A stretch of DNA of 64,000 bases, taken from assembly GCA_009841335.1 (NCBI GenBank), contig VXLY01000079.1, forward strand, positions 62,001 to 126,000, read 5' to 3'. Below the pieces are notes generated by a model. That model worked only from the letters and a program-made list of their open reading frames with translations, was not told where the DNA came from and searched no databases. The position numbers were made by a program, and so were the translations under genes. Shown here one piece after another: positions 27,057-34,773 of the stretch; position 1 is the stretch's first letter; each line of letters starts with the position of its first letter. The stretch comes from Rhodothermaceae bacterium. Lineage in GTDB: Bacteria; Bacteroidota; Rhodothermia; Rhodothermales; Bin80.

Positions 27057-28784
27057 TTAACCGGCAACCTCTATCTCAATGGGAGGAAGCGTCACACCAC
27101 TTAGGCCCATTGCCTTGTAAGTTGCTCCGGCGAATGCCGGGATGGACGCACTGATGTGCTGCATGATTTTTTTGGGGCTTTGTGCGGCAATCTCCATATC
27201 CAGATTCCGCGCTATTTGGGGAATGATTTCCCAACTCGGCTTGCAGTCCACATAATGGGACTCATTGTGCCAGCGGTCAAAGGGTGTACCATGCTGATCC
27301 GCACGGCTCAACCCCATTTGCATCATGAGTGTACGATTGACCCCTTTAATGACCTTCGCAGGCACTACACGCTGTGCACGCCCGGCTTCATTGACATATG
27401 TACCGATCGTTTCCGCGACCGTTGCGGCCGGCAAGGCCACGTTGGCTGCGGGCAGGGTTTGATTCGTCGTATTGTAGTAATGCAGTATCACCTGTACATT
27501 TTCCAATGCTTGCGCACTGCAAAGTCCTGCTGTAACAGGATCATCCTCCAACACGTAGAGCCCCTGTACTTCCCCGGCGTTAAGGCGCGCTCCCCATACC
27601 TCCATATCAACAGGCCGTAGTCCTAACCGTTCACATCCCTGACTGTTAGGGGTCCGGTCATCTGTTCGCAACCACCCATCGCCATGGCCCGGCTCAATAT
27701 GGGGGATATACCCGGCAACCTGTCCACCAACGGCTCCCGCAAGCTGCATCAACGTCCAGTTATCTTCAACCGTAGCACGTGCCGAAGCCAGGAACAGTGT
27801 TTCCTTGCCTGTATTCCTCAGGATTTCTGCGGTCTCTTGAATTGCCTCATCCCACGAACACGCCCCCGACTTATTCAAAGCAGCAGGACCACAGGGGCGG
27901 TTCTCATTGAACCATCTGTAGGTCAGGCGATCTTCGTCTGGAATCCAGAACTCGTTTACATCCGGGTTCGGTCGCGGAGTGATCCGCATCACTAGATTGT
28001 CGCGCACCCATAGAAAACAGTTTGATCCTTTGGCATTCGTCGTGGTAATGGATGGCGTACTGGCCATTTCCCAAATCCGTGCCTGGAACCGAAAATCTGC
28101 CGATGTAAGCGCACCAACCGGACATAAATCAATTACGTTCATTGAGTAGGGTTCATCAAACGAAACGCCTGGCGGTGTAATCGGATAATTCTTGACACCA
28201 CGCTCAATGATCGTAAGCTGCCCGCTCCGGGAAATCTCATCTGTAAAGCGGACGCATCGCGTACAGTTGATACATCGCTCAGCATCCAGGACAACATTCG
28301 GTCCCAGTTTGACTTTCTTGGGCTTATGAACTTTACGGAACTCAAAGCGCGATCCTTCCGGTCCATACTTGTAGGCCTGAATCTGCAAGGGGCAATGCCC
28401 TGCCTGATCGCATATTGGACAGTCCAACGGGTGGTTAATGAGCAGGAACTCCATTGTATCGCGCTGTGCTCTTTCCACCTTTTCGCTCGTGCGTGCAGTA
28501 TGGACAACCTGCCCGTCTGATATCACATGACTGCAGCTAGTCTGCAGTTTCGGAAAATACCGAACGACCTTCTCCCCGTTCTCGTCCAACTGGAACTCAC
28601 CCGTCTTCCGGTCACGCACTGGCGCTCCCACATCCACAAGGCACTGCCGACAATTTGCCGGCACAGACATGGATGGATGATAGCAGAAATGGGGTAATTC
28701 TATGCCGTGATCCAGACAAAACTGGAGCAAACCCGGCTGCCCCTCAAACGCGTATTCCTCTCCATCGATAGTAACCTTTGGCAT
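27057..28784 (-). CDS. nuoG: NADH-quinone oxidoreductase subunit G
   Basis: 575 aa peripheral Fe-S subunit of complex I. The start chosen gives MPKVTIDGEEYAFEG. In order: a 2Fe-2S ferredoxin domain with CYHPSMSVPANCRQC, the His/Cys ligands of HPLDCPICDQAGHCPLQ, a 4Fe-4S pair in ERCINCTRCVRF and VIDLCPVGAL, and a molybdopterin-oxidoreductase-like domain. It is shorter than E. coli NuoG (908 aa), with a reduced C-terminal domain. A DUF4920 lipoprotein gene lies 7 bp upstream. Confidence 0.96.
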   Translation of the reverse strand: MPKVTIDGEEYAFEGQPGLLQFCLDHGIELPHFCYHPSMSVPANCRQCLVDVGAPVRDRKTGEFQLDENGEKVVRYFPKLQTSCSHVISDGQVVHTARTSEKVERAQRDTMEFLLINHPLDCPICDQAGHCPLQIQAYKYGPEGSRFEFRKVHKPKKVKLGPNVVLDAERCINCTRCVRFTDEISRSGQLTIIERGVKNYPITPPGVSFDEPYSMNVIDLCPVGALTSADFRFQARIWEMASTPSITTTNAKGSNCFLWVRDNLVMRITPRPNPDVNEFWIPDEDRLTYRWFNENRPCGPAALNKSGACSWDEAIQETAEILRNTGKETLFLASARATVEDNWTLMQLAGAVGGQVAGYIPHIEPGHGDGWLRTDDRTPNSQGCERLGLRPVDMEVWGARLNAGEVQGLYVLEDDPVTAGLCSAQALENVQVILHYYNTTNQTLPAANVALPAATVAETIGTYVNEAGRAQRVVPAKVIKGVNRTLMMQMGLSRADQHGTPFDRWHNESHYVDCKPSWEIIPQIARNLDMEIAAQSPKKIMQHISASIPAFAGATYKAMGLSGVTLPPIEIEVAG

Positions 28785-28791
28785 GGATAAC

Positions 28792-29241
28792 CTAAATGGA
28801 TTCTTCCGGGGATATGCGGACGCCAGCAGCAATCATGGAAAGCACGGGAACCGGACCCGGAGCATCCTCTTGGTAATGTTCTTCTTCCTCCATATCTGGA
28901 ATCTTTAGCGTTCCCACAGCCACAGCATATCGGCCACTGATATCAGTTGGCACTGTAAACGCGTACTCGCCGGATTCTGTCTGCTCAGCATGTACACGCA
29001 GGCCCTTGCCCGTATCCAAGCCTCGCAACATCAACCAGCAACCATCCATCTGACAAACTTCATGCACTGTACCGGCCACGGCAATCTCGTTTTCCGCATA
29101 ATACTGAGGTTCTGCGAGCACAGCTTCTACAGGAATTACATCCACCCCCTCACGCTGTTCACCGTAGATCTCATCGCTGGCCAGCTCCGATCCACCGCAG
29201 GATATCAGCAGCAGGCAAATACCGATCAATGTGTATTTCAT
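28792..29241 (-). CDS. DUF4920-type lipoprotein inserted in the nuo operon
   Basis: 149 aa from the ATG giving MKYTLIGICLLLISCGGS, a lipoprotein signal with the Cys at about residue 15. The body matches what I know of DUF4920: YGEQREG, AEPQYYAENEIAVAGTV, then EVCQMDGCWLMLRG, and a late strand GRYAVAVGTLKI. The Cys-x4-Cys-Trp motif may bind a metal or form a disulfide. It lies 20 bp after nuoF and 7 bp before nuoG, so it is surely co-transcribed with complex I. A link to complex I assembly is only inferred from position. Confidence 0.85.
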   Translation of the reverse strand: MKYTLIGICLLLISCGGSELASDEIYGEQREGVDVIPVEAVLAEPQYYAENEIAVAGTVHEVCQMDGCWLMLRGLDTGKGLRVHAEQTESGEYAFTVPTDISGRYAVAVGTLKIPDMEEEEHYQEDAPGPVPVLSMIAAGVRISPEESI

Positions 29242-29261
29242 GTGGTTATTGTTCTTTGTTT

Positions 29262-30551
29262 TCAGGCATTCACCGCCCAGGCAGATGGGCGACATCGGCG
29301 TTCAAAATCTCCTCGAAAACGCTTAATTGTGTTACGTACGGGCCATGCAGCCGCGTCTGCCAATGCACAAACAGTTCGGCCCTCCATTTGATCACAGAGG
29401 TCTAGAAGTAAGTCTAGATCCCGCAGATTCCCCTCTCCATCATCAATTCGAGTGATCAAATTCTCCATCCATCCCGTACCCTCTCTGCACGGAGTACATT
29501 GCCCACAACTCTCGTGGTGGTAGAATCGAGCAACACGGCGCAAGAAGGCAACCATATCGGTGTCTTCATCCAAAAACAACATTCCGGCAGTCCCCATCAT
29601 TGAGCCCGCTTCGTGCAGACTTTCTACATCCATCGTCACGCCGTCAATCATATCCGCCCGTAAAACCGGAACAGAAGCCCCTCCTGGCACAAGCGCCTTA
29701 AGCTTTTTGTTGCCACGTATGCCGCCGGCAATATCGAGTAAGTCTGTGATGAGCATCCCCGTGGGATATTCATATACACCTGGACGATTCACGTGGCCGG
29801 AAATACCGTAAAGTACGGGGCCGGGATGCTTTTTCGCGCCTACTCCTGCAAACCAGTCCCCCCCACGGTTAATGATGAGAGGTGCACACGCCAGCGTCTC
29901 CACATTATTTATGGTAGTTGGGTACCCCCAAATACCGGATTGCGCAGGAAAAGGAGGTTTGATGCGAGGATAGGCGCGTTTGCCTTCAAGAGACTCCATC
30001 AGACTCGTCTCCTCACCACATATATAGGCACCTGCCCCCTTGTGCATTATGATATCCATACTGAAACCCGTCCCCAGGATGTTGCTGCCTGCCAGTTTCG
30101 CATCATATAACTTTGACAGCTCGTCCTGGAGGAGCGTAATCCAATTGGCAAACTCTCCCCGAACATACAGGTAGCACGCTTTGAGCGACATTGCATAGCC
30201 TGCAATCAGGATACCCTCAAACATGAGGTGAGGGTTATACTCCATTAGCTGCCTATCCTTGAACGTTCCGGGCTCGCTTTCATCTGCGTTGCAGCATAGG
30301 TAACGCGGCACATCCGGTTTGACTGGTGGCATGAAGCTCCACTTCAGGCCGGTAGGGAATCCCGCACCGCCCCTGCCGCGAAGGCCACTGCGTTTGACCT
30401 CTTCCGTAACCTCGTCAGGTTTCCAGTCGCTCAGGACTGCACGCAGGGCTTCATAACCGCCCCCCGCCCGATATACATCCAGATGATGTAAATCTTTAAC
30501 CGGCGGCAGAAGTACCCGTTTATATGATTGCCAGTCGCCTGCTTTTGTCAT
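29262..30551 (-). CDS. nuoF: NADH-quinone oxidoreductase subunit F
   Basis: 429 aa NADH- and FMN-binding subunit. The nucleotide motif is GLRGRGGAGFPTGLKWSF, the FMN region YICGEETSLMESLEGKR (in part), and the N3 4Fe-4S cluster ESCGQCTPCREGTGWM. It follows nuoE after 81 bp, the widest gap in this part of the operon. Confidence 0.97.
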   Translation of the reverse strand: MTKAGDWQSYKRVLLPPVKDLHHLDVYRAGGGYEALRAVLSDWKPDEVTEEVKRSGLRGRGGAGFPTGLKWSFMPPVKPDVPRYLCCNADESEPGTFKDRQLMEYNPHLMFEGILIAGYAMSLKACYLYVRGEFANWITLLQDELSKLYDAKLAGSNILGTGFSMDIIMHKGAGAYICGEETSLMESLEGKRAYPRIKPPFPAQSGIWGYPTTINNVETLACAPLIINRGGDWFAGVGAKKHPGPVLYGISGHVNRPGVYEYPTGMLITDLLDIAGGIRGNKKLKALVPGGASVPVLRADMIDGVTMDVESLHEAGSMMGTAGMLFLDEDTDMVAFLRRVARFYHHESCGQCTPCREGTGWMENLITRIDDGEGNLRDLDLLLDLCDQMEGRTVCALADAAAWPVRNTIKRFRGDFERRCRPSAWAVNA

Positions 30552-30632
30552 AGCCTTGTGGCATAGTCAACATTAATCACTCGACGACCTAAAACCAGAA
30601 TTGCAAGCATTGGTCCTAAACTCTGGACAAAA

Positions 30633-31307
30633 TTACTGTGTCCGCTTCGCCACTGGAGGGACTGCGTAGCGTTCTACCGCTTCTGCATCAGTCCGTCTAT
30701 TTCCACCCATCTCATCTTCATCCTGTGGCAACGTCACGGATATGAATGGCAGCGGCTGCCCTGCTTCCATGGCGTCCACTAGCGCGTCAATCTTCTCCGG
30801 GGTCAAATTGTACGCGTATGGACCATTGGAAACCTGCATCATGGGCGCAGAACCGCAGGCCCCCAAGCATTCAGCCTCCCGCAATGTGAACCGACCGCAA
30901 GGAGTCGTATGCCCCCTCATGACACCAAGTTTCTCTTCCAGATATGCTAGAGTGTCGTAGCCTCCACAGAATTGGCAAGAAAAACAGGTGCATACATCCA
31001 GGACGTAAGTGCCTTTCTTTTCCTTATAATACTGCGTATAGAACGTTGCCACACCGTAGACCTGTGCATAGGGCAACGATAGTTCGGTGGCAACCAGTCG
31101 CATCACCTCTGGAGGCAAAAACCCAAATTTTTCCTGCGCAAGCCAGAGCACCCACATAACTGCCCCATCCGGGGTTGGGTATTGGGTCACGTACTCGGCG
31201 ATCTTCGCCTTTTCTTCTGGGGTAAAAACCAACTCTTCCTCCGAAAAATGTGCTTCCGGATTGGAATCTGGCAGCGCCACTACGGGATTGCGAATAAAAT
31301 CTGCCAT
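30633..31307 (-). CDS. nuoE: NADH-quinone oxidoreductase subunit E
   Basis: 224 aa, thioredoxin-like 2Fe-2S subunit (N1a). Ligand cysteines are in VCTCFSC and CLGACGSAPMMQV. Two further cysteines next to the first pair (CQFCGG) are extra. The C-terminal ~45 residues are a polar extension (GGNRRTDAEAVERYAV). The ATG abuts the nuoD stop. Confidence 0.95.
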   Translation of the reverse strand: MADFIRNPVVALPDSNPEAHFSEEELVFTPEEKAKIAEYVTQYPTPDGAVMWVLWLAQEKFGFLPPEVMRLVATELSLPYAQVYGVATFYTQYYKEKKGTYVLDVCTCFSCQFCGGYDTLAYLEEKLGVMRGHTTPCGRFTLREAECLGACGSAPMMQVSNGPYAYNLTPEKIDALVDAMEAGQPLPFISVTLPQDEDEMGGNRRTDAEAVERYAVPPVAKRTQ

Positions 31308-32627
31308 CTACTTGTCCGCCTCACCCATTACCGGGTCAATAGATCCGATTAGCACCACAATGTCTGCCACCGGATGACCTTCCATCATGGATTCCAAGCC
31401 CTGCAGGTTCGTAAAGGATGGTGCGTTAATACGTGCACGCCAGGGGCATCCGGTTCCGTCACTTTCGAGGTAGAACCCTAATTCCCCTTTGGGAGATTCG
31501 ATAGCATGATACGCAGCAGCTCCTTCGGGCGGAGCTATCCCCGTTTCCGTGTACATGAAGTCGTGTATCATACCCTCCATCGAATAATATACTTCGTTCT
31601 TGGACGGATACGTCTTTTTCGCATCGTCTGCCCGTATCGGCCCTTCCGGCAATCGATCCAGACATTGATGAATAATCTTAATGCTCTCCAGCATCTCTTC
31701 AACACGAATATGGTATCTCGCTAGACAATCCCCCTCCTCTCGGAGTGGAATAATGAAATCCACCTCGTCGTACTTCAGGTAGGGTTCAAAAGTGCGGATA
31801 TCATAGGGAACGCCACTGCCGCGAAGATTGGAACCTGTCAGTCCGAGTGCTATTGCCTCATCCGCACTAACCGTGCCAACATCTTTGTTTCGGTCAATCC
31901 AGATGCGATTACGGTTGAGGAGCTTTTGCCAGCCTTTAATGACCTCTTCGTAACGGATTGCAAAGTCCCTGATCATATCAATCGCCTTGGAACTCAGATC
32001 TGTTGCCAACCCACCAATTCGACTGTGTGAAACCGTAAAACGTGCCCCTGAAACCTCGTCAAAGATGCTATAGAGATCTTCCCGGCCCTGAAAAGTCCAT
32101 AAAAAAACACTTACTGCCCCCGCGTCCATCAGCCCGACTCCCAGCCACAGCAAATGAGAAGAGATGCGAGCCAATTCACACATGATCATGCGGATCCACT
32201 GCGCCCGCTCAGGAATCTCAACGTTCGCGAGTTTCTCCACTGCCATGCACCAGGCCACATTATTTGCGTAGGGCGCCAGGTAATCCATGCGGTCGGTATA
32301 AGGCATGAACTCCTGGTACGTCTTGCTTTCCGCGAGCTTTTCGACACCGCGGTGCAAGTATCCGATGTCAAGCACACACTTTTCGATCAACTCACCATCA
32401 AGCTTGACCATGCACCTGAGCACACCGTGTGTAGCAGGGTGCTGCGGCCCGATGTTCAGCGTCATTTCGTGCTCCAGCGCATCCTTCACACGTGAAACTT
32501 CAGTGCCACGCCTTGTACTCAACCAAGCATCCTTGCTCTCAAGTCGTTTGAGTATAGTCTCGTTATGCCTGGGCCAAAACGAGAATATATTCTCCTGATC
32601 GTGAAATGACGATTTAACCGGCATCAA
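31308..32627 (-). CDS. nuoD: NADH-quinone oxidoreductase subunit D
   Basis: 439 aa, 49-kDa-type subunit forming the quinone pocket. Typical blocks are LNIGPQHPATHGVLR, DIGYLHRGVEKLAE, YLAPYANNVAW and, near the C-terminus, SPKGELGFYLESDGT. An N-terminal extension of about 50 residues precedes the core; a later start cannot be excluded, but the first ATG overlaps the nuoC stop (ATGA), which favours it. Confidence 0.97.
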   Translation of the reverse strand: MMPVKSSFHDQENIFSFWPRHNETILKRLESKDAWLSTRRGTEVSRVKDALEHEMTLNIGPQHPATHGVLRCMVKLDGELIEKCVLDIGYLHRGVEKLAESKTYQEFMPYTDRMDYLAPYANNVAWCMAVEKLANVEIPERAQWIRMIMCELARISSHLLWLGVGLMDAGAVSVFLWTFQGREDLYSIFDEVSGARFTVSHSRIGGLATDLSSKAIDMIRDFAIRYEEVIKGWQKLLNRNRIWIDRNKDVGTVSADEAIALGLTGSNLRGSGVPYDIRTFEPYLKYDEVDFIIPLREEGDCLARYHIRVEEMLESIKIIHQCLDRLPEGPIRADDAKKTYPSKNEVYYSMEGMIHDFMYTETGIAPPEGAAAYHAIESPKGELGFYLESDGTGCPWRARINAPSFTNLQGLESMMEGHPVADIVVLIGSIDPVMGEADK

Positions 32628-33286
32628 TTTTCGTCGTTTTCTGCAGGCTCTTGATAGCTCTTAGCCGGACTGCCGCTATGGGCAGCTGCAAAAGGATCCA
32701 TGGTTAGCTCCCCCTCAGGCGTCCGTGGTGGGAGCGGGAGTGATCCTGGAATACCCAGTAGCGGAAACTCCTTGCGTTGGGGATGATATTCAAAATCCTC
32801 AGGCATGAACATACGTCGAAGGTCTGGATGGCCCTCAAAACGAATGCCCAGCATATCAAAGCACTCACGTTCATTCCAGTCTGCTGCCTTGAACAGGCCA
32901 GTTATTGAGGGCAGAACTGCATCATCTTCCTCTACACGCACCTTTATTCGAAGTCGTTTACCTTTTTGAAGGTTTACGAAACAGTAATAAACCTCATAAC
33001 GGGGTGCTTCCTCCTGAAATCGATCCACGCCGGCAAGGTCCACGAGGTAGGTAAATCCCAACTCTTCTTTCAGTGCCGTGCATACCTCCAAAAAAACCTC
33101 ACCCGCAATAAATATTGTACGCTCACCCGCATAGACGACTACCTCTGTTATTGCCTCCGGAAACTGCTCCTGGATAGCTTGTATTACATCTGTAACATCA
33201 GTGGACGCCTTCGCATGCAAATTCTCCTCGTCTGGGCGCGCCTTATCTACGGGCGTAAAGTGGAAGTTGAGTGAGTCAGCCATCAA
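32624..33286 (-). CDS. nuoC: NADH-quinone oxidoreductase subunit C
   Basis: 220 aa, 30-kDa-type subunit. The signature ERECFDMLGIRFEGHPDLRR and the following MPEDFEYHPQRKEFPL are decisive. It is a separate gene, not fused to nuoD as in E. coli. The C-terminal tail (AAHSGSPAKSYQEPAEND) is polar and probably disordered. It lies 6 bp after nuoB. Confidence 0.96.
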   Translation of the reverse strand: MMADSLNFHFTPVDKARPDEENLHAKASTDVTDVIQAIQEQFPEAITEVVVYAGERTIFIAGEVFLEVCTALKEELGFTYLVDLAGVDRFQEEAPRYEVYYCFVNLQKGKRLRIKVRVEEDDAVLPSITGLFKAADWNERECFDMLGIRFEGHPDLRRMFMPEDFEYHPQRKEFPLLGIPGSLPLPPRTPEGELTMDPFAAAHSGSPAKSYQEPAENDEN

Positions 33287-33292
33287 CTATCT

Positions 33293-33847
33293 CTACACAC
33301 CTCCCACTGTTGTCCGACCGTCACTCGTGAGGATCTCCAGGTTCATTGGCTCTACAGCTGATTTTTTTGGGCCGCTTGCATAATCCTTTGCTATGGAATA
33401 TTCGTTCCGAACTTTTTCCTGAATATCCATTAACGCATGAATAACGGCCTCTGGTCGAGGCGGACACCCCGGGATATAAACATCAACCGGCATAAAGTTA
33501 TCTATTCCTTGTACAACGCCATAGCAGCGATGCATTCCTCCACTCGATGCGCACGCTCCCATGGCTATACACCACTTTGGATCGGCCATTTGATCCCAGA
33601 CGCGTCGTATCGCGTGTGCCATTTTGTAACTGCACCATCCTGCCACGATCATCAGGTCGGCCTGACGAGGGGAGAACCGCATGGCCTCACTGCCGAACCT
33701 GCCGACATCGTACTTGGGACCGCCGAAGGCCATCATTTCAATGGCACAGCAGGCTAAGCCCATGGGCATTGGCATCAGAGAATTTGAACGCGCCCAGTTG
33801 ACAACAGCGTCAACAGTGGTTGTTAAGTATCCAGTAGCAGAATCCAT
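33293..33847 (-). CDS. nuoB: NADH-quinone oxidoreductase subunit B
   Basis: 184 aa, carries the terminal cluster N2 next to quinone. The tandem Cys of [17 protein letters not shown], the Cys of [17 protein letters not shown] and that of [12 protein letters not shown] supply the four ligands. It follows nuoA after 48 bp. Confidence 0.97.
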   Translation of the reverse strand: MDSATGYLTTTVDAVVNWARSNSLMPMPMGLACCAIEMMAFGGPKYDVGRFGSEAMRFSPRQADLMIVAGWCSYKMAHAIRRVWDQMADPKWCIAMGACASSGGMHRCYGVVQGIDNFMPVDVYIPGCPPRPEAVIHALMDIQEKVRNEYSIAKDYASGPKKSAVEPMNLEILTSDGRTTVGGV

Positions 33848-33895
33848 GGAGAAAAACCAGCGTCGTTTTTGTGAGAAGTGATGCGGTTTGTTTCG

Positions 33896-34267
33896 TTAGT
33901 CGAACTCCAGTCCGCCTTTTTTGATGTCGTATAAAAGTCCTACCGCAAGGACCAAAATAAATATGCTTACGACCGCCAACACCCCCATACCAATTCCCGC
34001 CTCCAGAAAATGCCTGTGGCTGACTGCCCACGGGTAAAGGAACACAACCTCAACGTCAAAGACAATAAATACCATCGCAACCAGATAGAACTTGACGGAG
34101 AACCTCTGATGGGCAGTCCCGATTGGATCCATGCCACTCTCATATGCACTTACTTTGACTCGATTGGGCCTCCGAGGGCCAAGCAATCGCTGAGCTAACA
34201 GCAATGTCAACGCCAAACCTGTTGCCAGGCCCAGCATAATCAATAGTGCGATAAACTCAGCACTCAT
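33896..34267 (-). CDS. nuoA: NADH-quinone oxidoreductase subunit A
   Basis: 123 aa with three membrane helices. The conserved loop YESGMDPIGTAHQRFSVKFY and the second-helix block FIVFDVEVVFLYPWAV are typical. First gene of the long nuo unit; the promoter should lie above 34267. I find no strong promoter match there. Confidence 0.96.
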   Translation of the reverse strand: MSAEFIALLIMLGLATGLALTLLLAQRLLGPRRPNRVKVSAYESGMDPIGTAHQRFSVKFYLVAMVFIVFDVEVVFLYPWAVSHRHFLEAGIGMGVLAVVSIFILVLAVGLLYDIKKGGLEFD

Positions 34268-34773
34268 GGCAAAAACGCCTGGTTATATTTTTCTGGATCA
34301 GAAAATGCGCACGCAGCAGTAATATACGGACCGATATCCGACTACAAAGCATGATCAACCCATGAAGATAGCAACCGGCTGTAACACAAACTCCCAACTC
34401 AAGTTTGATTTGTACTCGTGCTAAGCGACCGGGCTCAGACAACTGTGGCTTGTACCCAATTGAACCCAATTTTGTGCGAATATACCCGGCTCCCGTCCTT
34501 CTCTTTTGAGCTCTCCCACCACAATCTCGCGCCCGTGCCAAATACCGCGCTACAGTTTGGGTTAGTCGCCAAAACCTGGACACCTCCTTGCCAAGCCCTC
34601 TGGTGCCATCCATCAAACGCGATAATCCCTGCGCGAGCGCAACCCTTGAACACAAAACCCTTCAGCAAGCCTAATACATGCTCACCTATCATTTTGGATC
34701 AGTATGTCCTCAGGTGCTGCAAGTATTCCTCACACATTTGGACACTACAAGTCGGGATATCATCTAGCTTGGA
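34268..34773. other. Spacer upstream of nuoA
   Basis: About 500 bp between nuoA and the end of the first receptor gene. It must contain the nuo promoter, but no clear elements stand out. A 132-codon minus frame here overlaps the nuoA start and looks non-coding. Confidence 0.55.

Noticed and set aside
27156-27620. 154-codon plus-strand frame
   Set aside because: Antisense to nuoG; no recognisable domain.
34257-34655. 132-codon minus-strand frame upstream of nuoA
   Set aside because: It overlaps the nuoA start and reads as low-quality, Arg/Cys-rich text.
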